34,841 bases of DNA from an uncultured Rhodospirillaceae bacterium. GTDB taxonomy: Bacteria > Pseudomonadota > Alphaproteobacteria > MPNO01 > UBA2964. This document shows, piece after piece, positions 16,293 to 25,221 of this stretch. The position numbers and the translations under genes are program-made. The stretch is taken from contig CAJXEC010000014.1 of the NCBI GenBank assembly GCA_913052165.1, positions 1-34,841 on the forward strand, read 5' to 3'. The notes under the pieces were generated by a model. It was not told the DNA's origin. It worked only from the letters and a program-made list of their open reading frames with translations, and ran no database searches. Position 1 is the first letter of the stretch. Each line of letters starts with the position of its first letter.

Positions 16293-17516
16293 ATGGCAAC
16301 AGTGGTGGGAACAATGGGACGCGAGGTCCGTGTGTTAAGTCTGGTTGGCACCGGCCACTTTATGAGCCATTACTCCCAGCTCATTCTGCCCCCTCTCTTC
16401 ATTATGATGGCACCTCACTTCGGCGTCGGCTTTGCTGCGATGGGGCTAATTATGACCCTACTAAATATGTCCGGCGCGCTTGCTCAAATCCCAGTTGGGT
16501 TTCTGGTCGATAGGGTGGGCGCTAAGTGGATCCTTATCATAGGGCTATTTATGAAAACCTTTGGACTTGGCGCGATGGCTTTTACGGATACTTACTGGGT
16601 ATTGCTAGTTCTCGCGGTAGTCGCAGGCCTTGGACATAGTGTCTTTCACCCGACTGACTACGCAATATTAATGTCGAGCGTTGATGAGAAGCGTATAGGT
16701 CGCGCTTTCAGCATTCATACCGCTGCGGGTAACGCCGGCACCTTGATGGCGCCATTGGTGGCCGCTTTTTTCCTAACCACACAATGGGGTTGGAAAGGCG
16801 CAATATTCTCAGTGGCTATTTTGGGTGCAGTGGCGGGCATAGCAATGCTTGCACAATCTGGAACTCTTCAGGACCATGCGGGGAGAAAAAAGGGCAAATC
16901 AAAAGAGAGTATCTCTGTATCTGATGGCTTACGCATGCTCATACAACCGCAAATGTTAATCCTTTACATGTTTTTTTGTATTACAGCGATGGCAACCGTT
17001 GGGTTGAATAACTTTATTCACGCAGGATTGGTAACTGCTCATGGAGTTGATGAAATCTCCGCAGCGGCGGCTCTTTCAGCATATGCGGGTGGTGGCTTGA
17101 TTGGAGTCCTTCTCGGAGGTTGGCTTGCGGACAAAGCATCAAACCACAACAAGCAAGCGGCCCTCGCTTTTTTTATTGGCGCTGTTTTAACGATTTTGGC
17201 AGGGGTATACTCTTTGCCTCATGCGGCTCTGATAATTATGTTCGGTCTGATAGGCGTGATGCTGGGCGTTGTAAAGCCTGCTCGCGATATGATGGTGAAG
17301 CAAATAACCCCAGAAGGCCAAGCAGGCAAAACTTATGGGTTCATGTCTAACGGCCATTTTGTCGGAGCCGCAATTAGTCCGGTTTTGATGGGCCTCGTGA
17401 TGGATGCTGGTAAACCAAGTTGGGTCTTCTTCATCGCTGCGGGTTTTATGGTTATATCAATTCTAACTCTGTTAAACCCACCCAAGGCGAAACCTGTGAG
17501 AGGCACCCCTAACTGA
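16293..17516 (+). CDS. Major facilitator superfamily transporter
   Basis: The 407-residue protein has the twelve-helix MFS layout. After an N-terminal GTGHFMSHYSQLILPPLFIMM segment it carries the loop 2-3 motif GFLVDRVGAKWIL, and the second half repeats it as GWLADKASN. The HFMSHYSQLILPPL opening resembles the fosmidomycin-resistance (Fsr) type subgroup, a loose resemblance that does not fix the substrate. The ATG at 16293 follows a GAGGA about 9 bases upstream. A gap of about 100 bases separates it from the permeases; it probably belongs to the same module, being the last plus-strand gene before the convergent envelope cluster. Confidence 0.88.
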   Translation: MATVVGTMGREVRVLSLVGTGHFMSHYSQLILPPLFIMMAPHFGVGFAAMGLIMTLLNMSGALAQIPVGFLVDRVGAKWILIIGLFMKTFGLGAMAFTDTYWVLLVLAVVAGLGHSVFHPTDYAILMSSVDEKRIGRAFSIHTAAGNAGTLMAPLVAAFFLTTQWGWKGAIFSVAILGAVAGIAMLAQSGTLQDHAGRKKGKSKESISVSDGLRMLIQPQMLILYMFFCITAMATVGLNNFIHAGLVTAHGVDEISAAAALSAYAGGGLIGVLLGGWLADKASNHNKQAALAFFIGAVLTILAGVYSLPHAALIIMFGLIGVMLGVVKPARDMMVKQITPEGQAGKTYGFMSNGHFVGAAISPVLMGLVMDAGKPSWVFFIAAGFMVISILTLLNPPKAKPVRGTPN

Positions 17517-17719
17517 TTTGATTTTCTGCCTTCAATTAGCGATTACTTCCCCTTACATCTTAATCTAGAACAACCTAGGTCCAGTACAAAATAGGCCAGC
17601 CCACGCATGCAAAAAGCAACTCGTGCCGATAAAAGAGGCCTTACCCAGGTACCATCTCTGAGCTAGATCCAAAAAATTGAGACCGGCATGCGACTCCTCC
17701 CAGACGGAAGAAGTAGTTT

Positions 17720-19213
17720 TTAAAAGTCTCGAGAGCGAGTACTACCTCCAAAAGCTCCCTTTCTGACGGAAGGTTTTTGTTTTTCTAAATTACCGCCTTG
17801 ATTTTGAGAGCGAAGGATGCCTCCAGTATCTTGCACTTCGTTGTTCTGACGTTTTTTAGCAGCTAAGGACCCCGAAGCTTCACTTGCATTCCAAACTACA
17901 ACAGAACCGGCAATACCACGGTTAGTCACCGGATGAACCCCAGACCAACCTACAAGCTGACGCATACCGTTAATCGGACGAAAATTACCTTTTTGTTCTA
18001 CAACGGAACGCCTGCTTTTAGTGAGTGATACTTTTTTGACATTATCAATAAAGGTTCTCACATTCTGGCCCAGTTTAGAAGCTTCCTGGACAGACACTGT
18101 CTGATTTATAAATAGTCGTATTAATCCTTCTGCTCTCTGCTTCGCCTCTCCCATTGCGCTGGATTCTGAATTTTCATCACCATTCACAAACCCCGCTTGC
18201 CCATAAGCAACCAAATTTACATGACCATTTTCATCAATAAGGACGGTGACACCCCATTTGTTAATAAGTTTAAAGACGCCTTTTGGAGTGCTGGGGTCAG
18301 GAAGCTGGCGGATAAGGGGAATATCCGGCTCAAGTGTCGGTGCATTAGAAAAATCTCTTGACGCCATCATATCGGCTAATCTCTCAGAACGCCGTGAATA
18401 TTGCAGAATAACGCACATTTGGGTTTTGCCACCGTCAGCATCGAGGTTTTCATTCGTAAACCTCGTGTAAATCCCCTTCATGCGTTCATTAGCGACGGCC
18501 TCAAGGATCTCTTTAAAACCGCGACTGCCAGCCAATCGTTTAGCCTCGGCCTCTGCAGCCGCCGCCTTCGCTAACAGCTGCTTCCTTTTTGCCTCATTGC
18601 TCTCGTTTCTCGCCTTTCTTTCCGCATCAAGATCATGACCACGTTTCTTTAACTCATCAGACAAATAAGCATTCAACAACCTTGCGCCGTTATTAAATGC
18701 GCCGACCAGACCCTCCTGGCCTTTCCCTTCCGCGGTGCTAACTCTTGCGGCTTGCTGTCGATAGGAACGAGCCCTTTCGGTAGGAGAGAGCTCTGGCCTA
18801 TTACTTTGACCGGTTATCAATACCCTCGATGCAGAACTCTTCACTTGGCTCTCAAGAGCCCTCGCCATACTTCCATTAGCTACCAACCAGGCCTCTCTAA
18901 AGGCGACATACCTGCTATCTACATAGTCGGGGCTCGATATAGCCGCCGAGACCGGTGCCACACCAATAGCCAGGGTTTTTTCATCAGCCCTCCCTTGAGA
19001 ATTAATTCCTTGTCTCAGGTTTTTAGCCCGAAGCCATTGTCCGCACTCACTTCCAGAGGCTGAACCTGCTATTTTCTTTTTTACGATAGATCCTTGGACA
19101 GGGGTAAAGCCAGTAATTTCGCCGTTAACACTCAATTGTTGCCCTGCTGATGGTGAGCTTAATAAAATTGTAAAAACACCCGCCGCCAGCTTCATTTTCA
19201 AGAACCAACGCAT
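17720..19213 (-). CDS. Exported protein of unknown function, last gene of the FlgT/CsgG-like cluster
   Basis: This 497-residue protein begins with a Sec signal peptide (LAAGVFTILLSSPSAGQQ). A charged, Ala-rich, probably coiled-coil segment spans about 195-240, and a later Ala-rich helix near 350-385 resembles the LPP20/FlgT-N-type pattern (AMGEAKQRAEGLIRLFINQTV). I do not recognise a named domain with certainty. The C-terminal 60 residues are low-complexity and rich in Ser, Gly, Asn and Lys. An AGAGG ribosome binding site precedes the ATG. It is the third gene of a minus-strand series, 64 bases after the FlgT/CsgG-like gene, which suggests a periplasmic or outer-membrane partner of that protein. 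Confidence 0.8.
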   Translation of the reverse strand: MRWFLKMKLAAGVFTILLSSPSAGQQLSVNGEITGFTPVQGSIVKKKIAGSASGSECGQWLRAKNLRQGINSQGRADEKTLAIGVAPVSAAISSPDYVDSRYVAFREAWLVANGSMARALESQVKSSASRVLITGQSNRPELSPTERARSYRQQAARVSTAEGKGQEGLVGAFNNGARLLNAYLSDELKKRGHDLDAERKARNESNEAKRKQLLAKAAAAEAEAKRLAGSRGFKEILEAVANERMKGIYTRFTNENLDADGGKTQMCVILQYSRRSERLADMMASRDFSNAPTLEPDIPLIRQLPDPSTPKGVFKLINKWGVTVLIDENGHVNLVAYGQAGFVNGDENSESSAMGEAKQRAEGLIRLFINQTVSVQEASKLGQNVRTFIDNVKKVSLTKSRRSVVEQKGNFRPINGMRQLVGWSGVHPVTNRGIAGSVVVWNASEASGSLAAKKRQNNEVQDTGGILRSQNQGGNLEKQKPSVRKGAFGGSTRSRDF

Positions 19214-19277
19214 ACTGATACCTCTTAGATGATTACTCTTTAAATTTGAACATTATTTCGCAATATCGAGATTTTAT

Positions 19278-20573
19278 TTAATCATTTTTTTCAAACTCTT
19301 TGTCCATTTCCTGATCTATGTCTTTTTCTATTTGCTTGATCAATTTATTCTTTTTAGCCTTGGCATTACTCTTAATTGTAAGTTTAGGACGGACTATGAA
19401 ATCGTCTTTCATAAGATCGGTTGACGGCACAAGTAAACGAATAATCCTCGCAGTGGAGAGCTTAGACTGAGTATCGGTCACTTGCACCGTCCCGACCACG
19501 GTTTCTCTCTGCCCAAGGCTCTCTTTTGTATAAGGATCAATTATTTCTTTTCCGAGCCGCACAAGGGAGTACATTGCTCCTTTCCTGACCGTATCTCCCC
19601 CTTGGCCTAACGTAATTATTCGTCCATCACTCGAGAGAACGTAGATAGGAAAAATACCATTGAGAATCTTCTCGCCAATCTGATTAGAGAAAATATCAGC
19701 GATTCTCTCTAGGCTCCCACTCTCCCGATGTATTTTCCTAGTCCCAGCAAATTTGACTTGAGAGCTAGTCACATCGAGTATCCGATAGGTTACCCTGGCA
19801 CCAATCTGGGGTGTCTTAATAACCTGGCCTGTTGTTCTCATTTTGACATTTTTACTGGTTGAGTACGCCTTCTCAATCACCCCCGTGACCAAATAATCAG
19901 TCCCTACTCTATTTCCAATCCGAGCTAACTCCCCCATCGCACTGCCGTCAGGAGAGTTACCGGTGCCCTTTTTTCCAAGAAGGAAATTCAACTCATCGTT
20001 CTGCTCTTTGATAAAACTGCGGTCGATTATCGCAAAACGGCGGGTCTGTGTGAGATAATTTTCTATGCCACGCCTCATAAAATCCTCAAATCGTTTTGCA
20101 GACCTTGTCTGCCTAACCGATTGCCCAATCCGAAACGGTACCACGGCCAAACGCAAGCGCTTTAACTGGGAAGATTGACGATAAGTCGCTACGGTAACGC
20201 TTAGATTTACGTTAAAAAGAGAAGAATTAGGAAGCTTACCCTGAGACAAAATGTCAAAGGCCCTAACAACGCCTTTGGTTTTTTTCTTAATTGTCTCTTG
20301 AAAGCTTTTGACACTCGATGAGGTGGCGTCCCCCTCCCGAACACTCATTTTTGTCGCCAGTGAACTGCGGGCCCGACTAGCAACAGCTGCTCCATTGACC
20401 CGTGTGATGGCAGAGACTAGAGCGCGATCAATAGCTTGTTCCAACGTGGAGCCCTGCCCATTAGTTTCAACCGTTTTAAAAGACACCTGAGCGCGAGACG
20501 CGGTCCAGGTAACGGATTGAAAAAACAACACCGACATGACAAGACCAAGGAAAGAAATGCGTTTTACAACCAT
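19278..20573 (-). CDS. FlgT/CsgG-like exported protein
   Basis: The 431-residue protein has a Sec signal peptide and three recognisable parts. An Ala-rich N-terminal region (about 35-130, STLEQAIDRALVSAITRVNG) resembles FlgT-N. A CsgG-like domain covers about 140-300 (LRLAVVPFRIG, RRFAIIDRSF, LARIGNRVGTDYLVTGVIEKA). A C-terminal beta region, about 308-385, resembles FlgT-C (DTVRKGAMYSLVRLGKEIIDPYTKESLGQRE). FlgT belongs to the Vibrio H-ring and CsgG to the curli secretion channel, but no flagellar or curli gene is nearby. The start is ATG 20573, with a TTG just before it. The lysine/acid-rich tail is unusual. I infer a periplasmic or outer-membrane ring or assembly role. Confidence 0.8.
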   Translation of the reverse strand: MVVKRISFLGLVMSVLFFQSVTWTASRAQVSFKTVETNGQGSTLEQAIDRALVSAITRVNGAAVASRARSSLATKMSVREGDATSSSVKSFQETIKKKTKGVVRAFDILSQGKLPNSSLFNVNLSVTVATYRQSSQLKRLRLAVVPFRIGQSVRQTRSAKRFEDFMRRGIENYLTQTRRFAIIDRSFIKEQNDELNFLLGKKGTGNSPDGSAMGELARIGNRVGTDYLVTGVIEKAYSTSKNVKMRTTGQVIKTPQIGARVTYRILDVTSSQVKFAGTRKIHRESGSLERIADIFSNQIGEKILNGIFPIYVLSSDGRIITLGQGGDTVRKGAMYSLVRLGKEIIDPYTKESLGQRETVVGTVQVTDTQSKLSTARIIRLLVPSTDLMKDDFIVRPKLTIKSNAKAKKNKLIKQIEKDIDQEMDKEFEKND

Positions 20574-20622
20574 CAAAATCTCTTTTCTTTAAAATAACCT
20601 AAAACCCAAGTGCTGAGTTATT

Positions 20623-21735
20623 TTATTGAATACCCTTGTCCTGGAGTGACTTTGTTATAATTTTTCCAGCCTCTGTCCCGGCTAAAAATAATGCATTTGT
20701 TCTCGCCTCATCTTGACTTGGTCCTAAGCCCTGGAACTGCTGCGGCGGTATAGTAGCAATTCGAATGGGTGGAAAATCAGTTAAGTTATATATCTCGCCC
20801 TGTATTCTAACAGCGACCTGTTTAAGTCCGGTTTGCATATGAGTTCTGGCTACATCTGCCGTCATCGTGCCGAGAGCAAAAAATTTTCCTTTGCAGGCTA
20901 TTGATGATTTCATAGCACTAACCCGCTGGGCCCCTGTAAGCTCCTCTTTAGTTTTAAATGTCTCTTTCACCTCATCCTCTGAAACACCTCCACAAAACGC
21001 CTGCACGTCTTTATACAATGAGCTCTCGAAGCCAGCGTCTGTAAGTGACTTGGACATCGCACCATCTGCCGCGTTACTACTAATAATTTTATAACTGATC
21101 TGATCTGATCGACGGACTGTGGAGCCGGAGGATGATGTTTTACTTTTATTCGAAGTCATTGACTTTTGTGAGCTCGTCGAGATCGCAGTTCCGCTCGATG
21201 CGACGCCAGTCTCCTTTGCCTTTTTCAGAGACTTAGAAAGCGTTTTAGCAGATCTTGCTTTTCTGACATTTTCATCGAAGGTCTCAGCTTTCAGTGCCTC
21301 CCTTGCGACAAAAAGAGTAACAAATCTGCTACCTTTGCCGGAACGAACCTTGGGCTTGACATTAAGCGCTGTTTTAAAACGTTCCTTGTTGATTGTGATA
21401 CAATTTTTAACCGTAAGTATCTCACTAGTTTCATCCCAAGCACTCGAAACTATTTCATTGCTTATGTAAAAACCCAGCTCTCCATCAATCTTCTGTTTGT
21501 TGGTCATGTAGGCTTTTAAATAATTGGCTTCAAGCGAATTGATGTACCCCTGCCAAGCAGCAGAGCGTGCTTTTAACTTTGCTTTGTCTTTCTCCTCATC
21601 GTCAGGTTCTTCTCCCTCTGAGACATCAAAGACTTGGACCTTCACCGTCCCAGTAATACATTGGGCTTTCAAAACAGCCGGTATTGCAAATGCTACCGAT
21701 GCCAATGCGACGAAAAAGGCAAATAATCTTATCAC
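20623..21735 (-). CDS. Exported protein of unknown function, first gene of the FlgT/CsgG-like cluster
   Basis: A 370-residue secreted protein with a clear signal peptide ending near VLKAQC. Residues about 50-125 have an Ala-rich helix, then a GFYISNEIVSSAWDETSEILTVKNCITI strand pattern that resembles the FlgT-N/LPP20 theme. A Ser/Thr/Lys-rich linker (about 175-215) separates it from a C-terminal domain (about 215-370) containing FFALGTMTADVARTH and an IYNLTD.PP.RIATIPP segment. I cannot name the family. The start is GTG at 21735, backed by a strong GGAGGA 7 bases upstream. It is divergent from the Tat-exported gene, with AT-rich tandem TATAAT boxes (21804-21814) in the shared 153-base gap. 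Confidence 0.8.
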   Translation of the reverse strand: MIRLFAFFVALASVAFAIPAVLKAQCITGTVKVQVFDVSEGEEPDDEEKDKAKLKARSAAWQGYINSLEANYLKAYMTNKQKIDGELGFYISNEIVSSAWDETSEILTVKNCITINKERFKTALNVKPKVRSGKGSRFVTLFVAREALKAETFDENVRKARSAKTLSKSLKKAKETGVASSGTAISTSSQKSMTSNKSKTSSSGSTVRRSDQISYKIISSNAADGAMSKSLTDAGFESSLYKDVQAFCGGVSEDEVKETFKTKEELTGAQRVSAMKSSIACKGKFFALGTMTADVARTHMQTGLKQVAVRIQGEIYNLTDFPPIRIATIPPQQFQGLGPSQDEARTNALFLAGTEAGKIITKSLQDKGIQ

Positions 21736-21888
21736 GGGTTATCCTCCAGAAGTAAAAAACGTAGTTTTCTAGCATAATCAAATTTAGATCCAAAGCATAC
21801 CAGTATAATATAATTGGTTTATATTAACTCTGCAGTTAAACCCAAACTTTTTGACTTCACTTAAACACTAATTTTAAAGTAATCGCCC

Positions 21889-23268
21889 ATGACTATGACA
21901 CAAAGGTTTATAGACCGACGAAAATTTCTTAGAATGAGCGGGATATGTGCGGCAATCCCTGCGAGTTGGGTTTTTCCGTCGAGCACGCACTCACAAACAA
22001 GAACCAAGATACTCTGGACCGGCATTCATATTCTTCAATCATGCGTCAGCGGGAACGAATGCAAAGTTGAAAGTGAATTCCCCCGGATCCTTCCTATTTT
22101 AAACAATCAAGAGTACCTGCCCAAAATCAATATTGTCTGTCGAGGGGATTGGGGTTCCGTTTTCGGCAAAACCCAAGGACTCCAATTGACTTGGCAGAGG
22201 AGGGAAAATAACTACCGAATAGACCCAGATGTAACCTTAGGTGCATTCGTGGGCATAGCTGCTGATACCGTTTTAGGTGCGGCGTACACGGCAAACCTAA
22301 ACAGGACGTTAACGCTTTATGGCATGCAAACCTATCTTCTAATTTTTGATGTAGATAAGTTTAAAATCCTTCAGTCTTTCCCGATGAGGATTATGAGTGC
22401 CCGAGATGATGAAGGTAACATTGGGATAAAAGATGAATTAATTTCATCAGAGTTGCTTAACCACCTTGGATACCGTCCACCAAATAAGGACCGTAAAAAT
22501 ATATGGCTACCAAACCTTATTAGAGAGAACCTTAACAAAGTTGACCCGCGAGAAACTCAACCCGTTAACCTACGGGTCACAGATGTAACAGTGACTAAAT
22601 TTACACAAAAGTGGCTCGACAAACAAAAAAAAGACAAAAACCTATATCAAGGCTTTTTAGGGCATTCACTCACCCAATCAATTTCTGAGATCTTCAAAAT
22701 TGGTATCCAACCCCATTCACCATCTAAGGCTACTCTTACCATTACAGAGTCATTTGTGGGGGGAGGCAGAAGCACCAATTTACTTCAAAAAAATTTCAAC
22801 ACAGCCCCAATTGACTTTGAGTTAAGAGCTCGCGTGCGAGGAATAGTAAGCAAAGAGAAACCTCTAAAACGCTACAAAAATGCCGTAAAAAAGAAATCTA
22901 TTTTGATCCTATTTAGTGTGGAAGGTGGCCGTTGGGCAAGGACATATGCGGCAGCAGACAAACAGCGAATTTACCCACCCAAAAGTATCGTGCTAAAAGA
23001 ACGTACTTTTAGGCACGAAATAAAGATCCTTCTTGAGGAATTGCGAACCGATGAATTTGGTAACGACTGGCAGATGGTCCTTGATCTGCAGCAGCGTGCA
23101 ATCGATTGGTTTGTAAAGGGCCTATATGCTGAAGAGTACCAGAAATTGGCTACTGGACTTGTTCAGAGAGGCAACCAAAGATTTTTGAACATGCGGGTGA
23201 ATGCAAAAGACGTAGATAAATTTATCACTGAAGCAAAAGCTTTGCGCGCAGCATTGCTTCCGATCTGA
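21889..23268 (+). CDS. Tat-signal-bearing protein of unknown function in the envelope cluster
   Basis: The 459-residue protein carries a twin-arginine signal at 10-16 (RRKFLRM, preceded by Asp) and a hydrophobic stretch ending near residue 36, so it is likely exported folded to the periplasm. The mature part begins with a segment containing two cysteines (LQSCVSGNEC), has a Gly/Ala-rich hydrophobic stretch (TLGAFVGIAADTVLGAAY) and a long mixed alpha/beta body ending in a helical tail. I recognise no domain and no cofactor motif explaining Tat export. It is the only plus-strand gene of the cluster and converges on the next gene with 21 bases between stops. Confidence 0.78.
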   Translation: MTMTQRFIDRRKFLRMSGICAAIPASWVFPSSTHSQTRTKILWTGIHILQSCVSGNECKVESEFPRILPILNNQEYLPKINIVCRGDWGSVFGKTQGLQLTWQRRENNYRIDPDVTLGAFVGIAADTVLGAAYTANLNRTLTLYGMQTYLLIFDVDKFKILQSFPMRIMSARDDEGNIGIKDELISSELLNHLGYRPPNKDRKNIWLPNLIRENLNKVDPRETQPVNLRVTDVTVTKFTQKWLDKQKKDKNLYQGFLGHSLTQSISEIFKIGIQPHSPSKATLTITESFVGGGRSTNLLQKNFNTAPIDFELRARVRGIVSKEKPLKRYKNAVKKKSILILFSVEGGRWARTYAAADKQRIYPPKSIVLKERTFRHEIKILLEELRTDEFGNDWQMVLDLQQRAIDWFVKGLYAEEYQKLATGLVQRGNQRFLNMRVNAKDVDKFITEAKALRAALLPI

Positions 23269-23289
23269 GTTTAAAAGCCCTTTGGTTAA

Positions 23290-24810
23290 TTACTTGCCGT
23301 CATCAGGAGGGATCATATCTTCGAGATCACTCTTTGCCTGGCTTCCCATTGCTATCTTTTCTTCCTCGCTGAAAGCCACATTTGCACGCTCGAAATACGA
23401 ATCCATCGCATAAACGAAGCGGCACCCGTCACCGCTCATCCGACTCGCAACCTTCATCGAGAAAAGAAGGTCCTCAGAAAGACTAAAATTCATGAGCATC
23501 GTACCCATCAAAGCAAACGACCTTGATGCCAAACCATCAAATTTTGATCGGATTTCTTTAGCCATTTTTTCAGCCTCCGGACGTAGACCCGCATCCGCCG
23601 TTCCTATCGCGTCCTCGATCAATTTTGATGTGCTCCTATCGACGGCAATCTTAGTTTCTAGGATCTGCTGATTTTGATCTAAGCGCGCCTTTGCGGTTTG
23701 AAATTTTAGCCTCTCCGCCGCGACCTTGCCTGAAATATTAAAAATTTCTGCTAACTTGGCCTTCTCTTGATCGAACGATTCCGAGAGTTTATCTGCTTGT
23801 CTTCGGAGTGCAGGGATTTTTTTTCCTTTAAGACTTTCCTCAATTGATCGGCGGACTTGGCCGGCTTTTGCGGCCAACTGAGTCCAAGATTGATGGCCTC
23901 TGAACTCTTTATCCGTCAAGTTTAAAACCATTAGGGTGTCAGGCGCTGACCATTCCAGGGGGTCCTCATTGTACTCCTCGGCTTTTTCGTTTAATTCTTC
24001 CATTCGATCAGAGGCTTGCTTTGAAATCTCCGCAGAAAAATTTACATCTTTTTTGATGCCATAACCTTTATATAACCTTAACGCCTTGACATAAGTCGCT
24101 CCGACGTTGTCAGCCTCGTAAGCGCTGTTTAATAGTCCATCAATTAAATCTAATTTCTTGTGAACATGCTGGAAGCGCGCGAGGACCAGCGCATATGCAA
24201 ATCTTGCTTCCGCCCTTACTTCTTCTTCCAGGGATGAGTCATCAGACGCTTTTTTCAATCTTGCGGCCATTTCTAGCCTCATTTCAGGCTTCTGGTTATA
24301 CTCTACGAAAGTCGCTCTAACACTCTCGTTTGTAAAAGAGTCAGAGTAATTCGCCTTGAAATGATATAACCAACGTGCCCCTTCGAGGTTCTCGTATTGG
24401 TCTTGAAGCAAACGTTTTGCATCATCAATTGTCATGTCTAAGTCTGCTGAGACGGAACGCTCGAGGGCAGAGATACCTGCGGCCGATGAACCGTACAAGA
24501 CCGCAGGATTTTTTTTCCTGAAATCTGAACAAATCATTCCAGCCAAAGAAGAGCCAGACTTATTCTTAGACTTTGTCTCCATGCTAGAAAAAGGAAGTCC
24601 TTGATTGCCTCCGAAAATTGCGCCAAGCGGATTGGTATTATTCTCTTTTTTTTCTCTAGGCTGAGGATCAGCATTGGAAGGAGCATCCAATTTTGGCAAA
24701 CTATCCAGCATATTATTTAAGTTAAAGCTGAATACTTGGCTAGACGGATAAAGACACACAGCCCCCGCAAACAATACAACGGAAACAAATTGATTAGGAC
24801 GCTTGATCAT
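23290..24810 (-). CDS. Exported helical protein of unknown function
   Basis: This 506-residue protein has a Sec signal peptide (VSVVLFAGAVCLYPSSQVFSF) and then a Pro/Asn/Lys-rich low-complexity stretch to about residue 85. The rest is almost entirely helical: about 105-280 has TPR/Sel1-like helix pairs (ARFAYALVLARFQHVHKKLDLIDGLLNSAY), and about 305-400 looks like a long coiled coil. Cysteines are few (C94 and one near the C-terminus). I cannot assign a family. ATG 24810 follows an AGAGAGACAG stretch. It lies 80 bases after the small lipoprotein gene and is probably cotranscribed with it. Confidence 0.78.
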   Translation of the reverse strand: MIKRPNQFVSVVLFAGAVCLYPSSQVFSFNLNNMLDSLPKLDAPSNADPQPREKKENNTNPLGAIFGGNQGLPFSSMETKSKNKSGSSLAGMICSDFRKKNPAVLYGSSAAGISALERSVSADLDMTIDDAKRLLQDQYENLEGARWLYHFKANYSDSFTNESVRATFVEYNQKPEMRLEMAARLKKASDDSSLEEEVRAEARFAYALVLARFQHVHKKLDLIDGLLNSAYEADNVGATYVKALRLYKGYGIKKDVNFSAEISKQASDRMEELNEKAEEYNEDPLEWSAPDTLMVLNLTDKEFRGHQSWTQLAAKAGQVRRSIEESLKGKKIPALRRQADKLSESFDQEKAKLAEIFNISGKVAAERLKFQTAKARLDQNQQILETKIAVDRSTSKLIEDAIGTADAGLRPEAEKMAKEIRSKFDGLASRSFALMGTMLMNFSLSEDLLFSMKVASRMSGDGCRFVYAMDSYFERANVAFSEEEKIAMGSQAKSDLEDMIPPDDGK

Positions 24811-24890
24811 TTTCTGTCTCTCTAAAATTATTCCTTCAACATTTTCGGGTCATTCTCGGTCTATATCTAAAATTGGAATATTAATGAGTC

Positions 24891-25127
24891 CTATCGCTTC
24901 AAAGGACAGATGTCATCCCTGCTAATAACGATCTGCTCCTCGTTTCCCATCCGACTGTAAATACAGACCTTTTTCTCCCCTGATAGGTAGCTTCGTTTTT
25001 TTATCGCATCAGGCTCTTTTGGCACGGGAGGCGGAGGCACGATAACCACTGTCTGTGGCCCAGAGTTGCAACCATTTAAAACACTCATAGATATAAGAAA
25101 AATACTCAAAAAATAAAATCTTTTCAT
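24891..25127 (-). CDS. Small putative lipoprotein
   Basis: The 78-residue product has a hydrophobic signal and a lipobox with Leu-Asn-Gly-Cys at 17-20, so the mature protein would be lipid-anchored and only about 59 residues long. A short proline run (PPPPVP) follows the anchor as a spacer, and the tail holds two further cysteines (KVCIYSR and DDICPLKR). A GAGGAG ribosome binding site sits 8-9 bases upstream of the ATG. It heads the pair with the helical exported protein and could anchor a member of the cluster to the outer membrane. Function unknown. Confidence 0.75.
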   Translation of the reverse strand: MKRFYFLSIFLISMSVLNGCNSGPQTVVIVPPPPVPKEPDAIKKRSYLSGEKKVCIYSRMGNEEQIVISRDDICPLKR

Positions 25128-25221
25128 TTAACCCGCTCCTCTGATCGTTTTTAAATCGGGTCTTAATTATTTTACTGGGCAGGCTTTTAAATATCCAAAG
25201 GTCTTATGTTTTTGAAGCTCA

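Noticed and set aside
17517-17719. Possible small gene or terminator between the MFS gene and the envelope cluster
   Set aside because: No frame with a ribosome binding site and no strong hairpin seen.
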